Source: CAZVFX01 sp964626565
Lineage (GTDB): Bacteria > Myxococcota_A > UBA9042 > CAIXZC01
Assembly (NCBI GenBank): GCA_964626565.1
Contig: CAZVFX010000063.1
Location: forward strand, 1 to 42,046
DNA: 42,046 bases
Direction: 5' to 3'
Shown: positions 40,351 through 42,046 of the stretch, piece by piece
Layout of the letters: the number at the start of each line of letters is the position of its first letter
Numbering within the stretch: position 1 is the stretch's first letter
The notes under the pieces: model-generated
The model's input: the letters and a program-made list of their open reading frames with translations, nothing else
Told to the model about the DNA's origin: nothing
Databases searched by the model: none
Made by a program: the position numbers and the translations under genes

Positions 40351-41913
40351 TCAGGGTTGGGGCGAGGACAGCACTTTTGCCATGGCCCGTCGCAATTCTG
40401 CGAGGGTGTAGGGTTTGGAAACGGCCGCTGCGAAGCCGTAGTCGCGGTAGGCGGAAAGGACGGGATCAGTGGAGTAGCCGCTGGAAACAACGGCCATTAC
40501 CTCAGAGTCGATTTCCTTGATTCGGGCCAGCGCTTCGAGGCCACCCATGCCGCCGGGGACGGTCAAGTCCATCAGAACGGCGCCGTAGGGGCGGCCCTCC
40601 GCCTTGGCCAGGGAGAACATCTCCACTGCAGAGTGCCCTTCCGGCGCCAGGTCGGGTTCGAGGCCGAGAGAAGTCAGAAGGCGATGGATTACATCGCGGA
40701 TGGCGCGGTCATCATCCATAACCAGCACTCTGGCGCCTGCGGCCAGGTCTGCCGAGGCGGGGACGCACTCGTCGGTATCCTCTATCTCCGCAACGGCCAG
40801 AACCGGCAGGTACACGGTGAAGGTGGAGCCGATGCCCAGAGTAGATTCCACATGTATGTGACCGTCATGCTGACGCACGATGGAATAGGCGGACGCCAGA
40901 CCCAGCCCGGTACCCTTCTGCTTGGTGGAGAAGAAAGGGTCGAAGATGCGGTCGAAGTGGTCTTCGGCTATGCCGGCACCGGAGTCGGTGACGCTGACGG
41001 TCACGTAGTTCCCTTCTTGCAAAGGCAGGCCCGTTCCCACAGTCACCGCGGTCCCGGCCAGTGCGATGTGAAGCATGCCGCCCGACGGCATGGCCTGATC
41101 CGCGTTGATGAAAAGGTTGTTGAATACCTGGCTTAACTGGCCCGCGTCGAATGCGGTTGCCGAGAGTTCTATGGGCAGGTCGATTTCGTACCCTACGTTG
41201 GAGCCTCTGAGGCACAGATCCGCGCACTCCCGAACCAGATTTGCGAGGGACCCCGCCTTTTTGCGCGGTCCGGTCCCCCTGGCAAAGGTCATCAACTGGT
41301 GAGTCAGATCCCGGGCTCGCATCGCGGCTAGTTGAGCGCTCTCCAGCATCTGTGAGGTTGCGGGTGAGCCGGGGGGCTGCCGGGCCGCCAGGCCGATGTT
41401 GCCCAGCACGGCGGTAAGGATGTTGTTGAAGTCGTGGGCGATGCCGCCCGCCAGCACCGCAAGTGACTCCAGTTTCTCAACCTTCGCCAGCTCGGCTTCG
41501 GTACGCTTCTGCTCCTCGATGTCTTCCAGTATTCCGTCTAGGCGAACGACCTGCCCGTTATCATCCATTATGGTGGTAACCGTCATCCGGACGTCGATCT
41601 CGCGGCCGTCATCCTTTCGCACGCGCTTGGCTTCGAGCTTCACCACCCCGGTTTCCCGGACTTGCGGGTCGGCGAGGTACTTGGCGAAGGTGCGGGCCCG
41701 CTCTTCCGGATCCGCATAGTGACCGAGCACAGGGGCACCGATGGCCTCCTCGACGGAGGCATAGCCCAGGATTCGCGCAAAGGCAGGGTTCACATCGGCG
41801 AGAAGTCCCGTGCGGTTGTCGATGCTGAATACACCGACGCTCAAATTGTCGATGATGGTGCGAAGCCGGACTTCATCCGACGTCACATTCGACGAAGCTT
41901 TTCCTTCGTCCAT
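40351..41913 (-). CDS. Hybrid PAS histidine kinase with C-terminal receiver
   Basis: A 520-residue predicted soluble sensor kinase. The PAS domain (about 15-140) includes TIIDNLSVGVFSID and DIEEQKRTEAEL, the coiled linker. The HisKA helix has GGIAHDFNN with His160; the catalytic domain has FINADQAM (Asn270), DSGAGI and GTGLGLASAYSIV. A receiver domain (about 395-515) has the acidic pocket DDD (400-402), phospho-acceptor Asp449 in LMDLTVPGG and Lys500 in SKPYTLAEL. No transmembrane helix is visible, so the signal is probably cytoplasmic. The receiver probably acts as an autoregulatory or phosphotransfer module; no separate response regulator is in the window. ATG 41913 is chosen; TTG 41937 is an alternative. 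Confidence 0.92.
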   Translation of the reverse strand: MDEGKASSNVTSDEVRLRTIIDNLSVGVFSIDNRTGLLADVNPAFARILGYASVEEAIGAPVLGHYADPEERARTFAKYLADPQVRETGVVKLEAKRVRKDDGREIDVRMTVTTIMDDNGQVVRLDGILEDIEEQKRTEAELAKVEKLESLAVLAGGIAHDFNNILTAVLGNIGLAARQPPGSPATSQMLESAQLAAMRARDLTHQLMTFARGTGPRKKAGSLANLVRECADLCLRGSNVGYEIDLPIELSATAFDAGQLSQVFNNLFINADQAMPSGGMLHIALAGTAVTVGTGLPLQEGNYVTVSVTDSGAGIAEDHFDRIFDPFFSTKQKGTGLGLASAYSIVRQHDGHIHVESTLGIGSTFTVYLPVLAVAEIEDTDECVPASADLAAGARVLVMDDDRAIRDVIHRLLTSLGLEPDLAPEGHSAVEMFSLAKAEGRPYGAVLMDLTVPGGMGGLEALARIKEIDSEVMAVVSSGYSTDPVLSAYRDYGFAAAVSKPYTLAELRRAMAKVLSSPQP

Positions 41914-41951
41914 AAGCGACCGCCTCAAGTAGAGCAAACCACCAGTTTCCA

Positions 41952-41987
41952 GCGTTGCGGCCTTCCCGTCGCATGGGTCGGCAACGC
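41952..41987. promoter_or_regulatory. Inverted repeat upstream of the hybrid kinase
   Basis: GCGTTGC (41952-41958) and GCAACGC (41981-41987) are a perfect 7-bp inverted repeat with a 22-nt spacer, in the leader region of the kinase gene. It could be a hairpin in the mRNA or an operator. Confidence 0.35.
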
Positions 41988-41997
41988 GCTTGATCCC

Positions 41998-42026
41998 ATT
42001 TTAGACCGAAACGAAGCCTATTGCTA
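41998..42026 (-). promoter_or_regulatory. Possible promoter of the hybrid kinase gene
   Basis: On the minus strand TAGCAA (42026-42021) and TAAAAT (42003-41998) lie 17 nt apart, 3/6 and 5/6 matches to sigma70 elements. A transcript would start near 41991 and include the inverted repeat at 41952-41987. Confidence 0.3.
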
Positions 42027-42046
42027 GAGCTATAAACTGGTCTAGA

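Noticed and set aside
1..42046. CRISPR arrays, prophage, IS elements, rRNA or tRNA genes
   Set aside because: No regularly spaced 25-40-bp repeats, integrase, transposase, structural phage gene or rRNA/tRNA signature was seen on either strand.

Overview
The window is a high-GC, densely coded bacterial chromosome segment from a diderm (Gram-negative type) organism. Supporting signs are at least five lipobox-type signal peptides, a MurE carrying the DNPR motif of meso-diaminopimelate ligases, a PilF/Tgl-like TPR lipoprotein and an FtsQ/FtsA/FtsZ divisome. The ArsA-like ATPase pair, an F0 (atpZ-atpI-atpB-atpE) group separated from the F1 genes, and a tiny bS22/COX24-type protein make a Myxococcota or former deltaproteobacterial lineage my best guess. 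That placement is inference only. No tRNA, rRNA, CRISPR, IS element or prophage was found.

Layout. (1) 1-3217: an unassigned left edge with two REP-like hairpin units and a G-quadruplex motif, then the DNA-uptake channel gene comEC, then a 346-bp regulatory gap with a G10 tract and a likely mraZ promoter. (2) 3218-17701: a contiguous dcw (division and cell wall) operon: mraZ, rsmH, ftsL, a pilotin-like TPR lipoprotein gene, ftsI, murE, murF, mraY, ftsW, murG, ftsQ, ftsA, ftsZ. Almost every junction is an ATGA-type overlap. murD, murC, murB and ddl are absent from the cluster. (3) 17750-19824 (minus): a lipoprotein with a duplicated four-cysteine module and a solitary beta-class DNA methyltransferase. 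(4) 19953-23506 (plus): two overlapping ArsA/Get3-like ATPase genes with complementary P-loop substitutions, a membrane-anchored SGNH hydrolase, and a 30-residue bS22/COX24-like gene too short for ordinary gene calling. (5) 23567-31440 (minus): the F0 group atpZ-atpI-atpB-atpE, then a tight five-gene group (small membrane protein, degenerate CapA-like anchored protein, FG-GAP lipoprotein, PutP-like Na+ symporter, GT-C-like membrane protein). (6) 31625-36816 (plus): an unusually long phosphohexomutase, a signal-peptide plus GT-C-like membrane protein, and a probable lipoprotein with a carbohydrate-binding-like C-terminal half. (7) 36810-41913 (minus): hybrid histidine kinase, PD40 beta-propeller lipoprotein, and a pduS-pduT pair with no other microcompartment genes nearby.

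How the genes fit together. The dcw operon makes lipid II and assembles the divisome. Regions 5 and 6 look like envelope glycan or surface-polymer functions next to the ATP synthase membrane sector. The pduS-pduT pair is an electron-transfer module (flavin/Fe-S reductase plus Fe-S pore shell trimer) that normally serves a bacterial microcompartment, here stranded or acting as a satellite locus. The observations most worth following up are the pduST pair with an extra CxxC in PduT, the complementary ArsA pair, the duplicated four-Cys lipoprotein, the pilotin-like lipoprotein inside the division operon, and the non-canonical FtsZ C-terminal tail.
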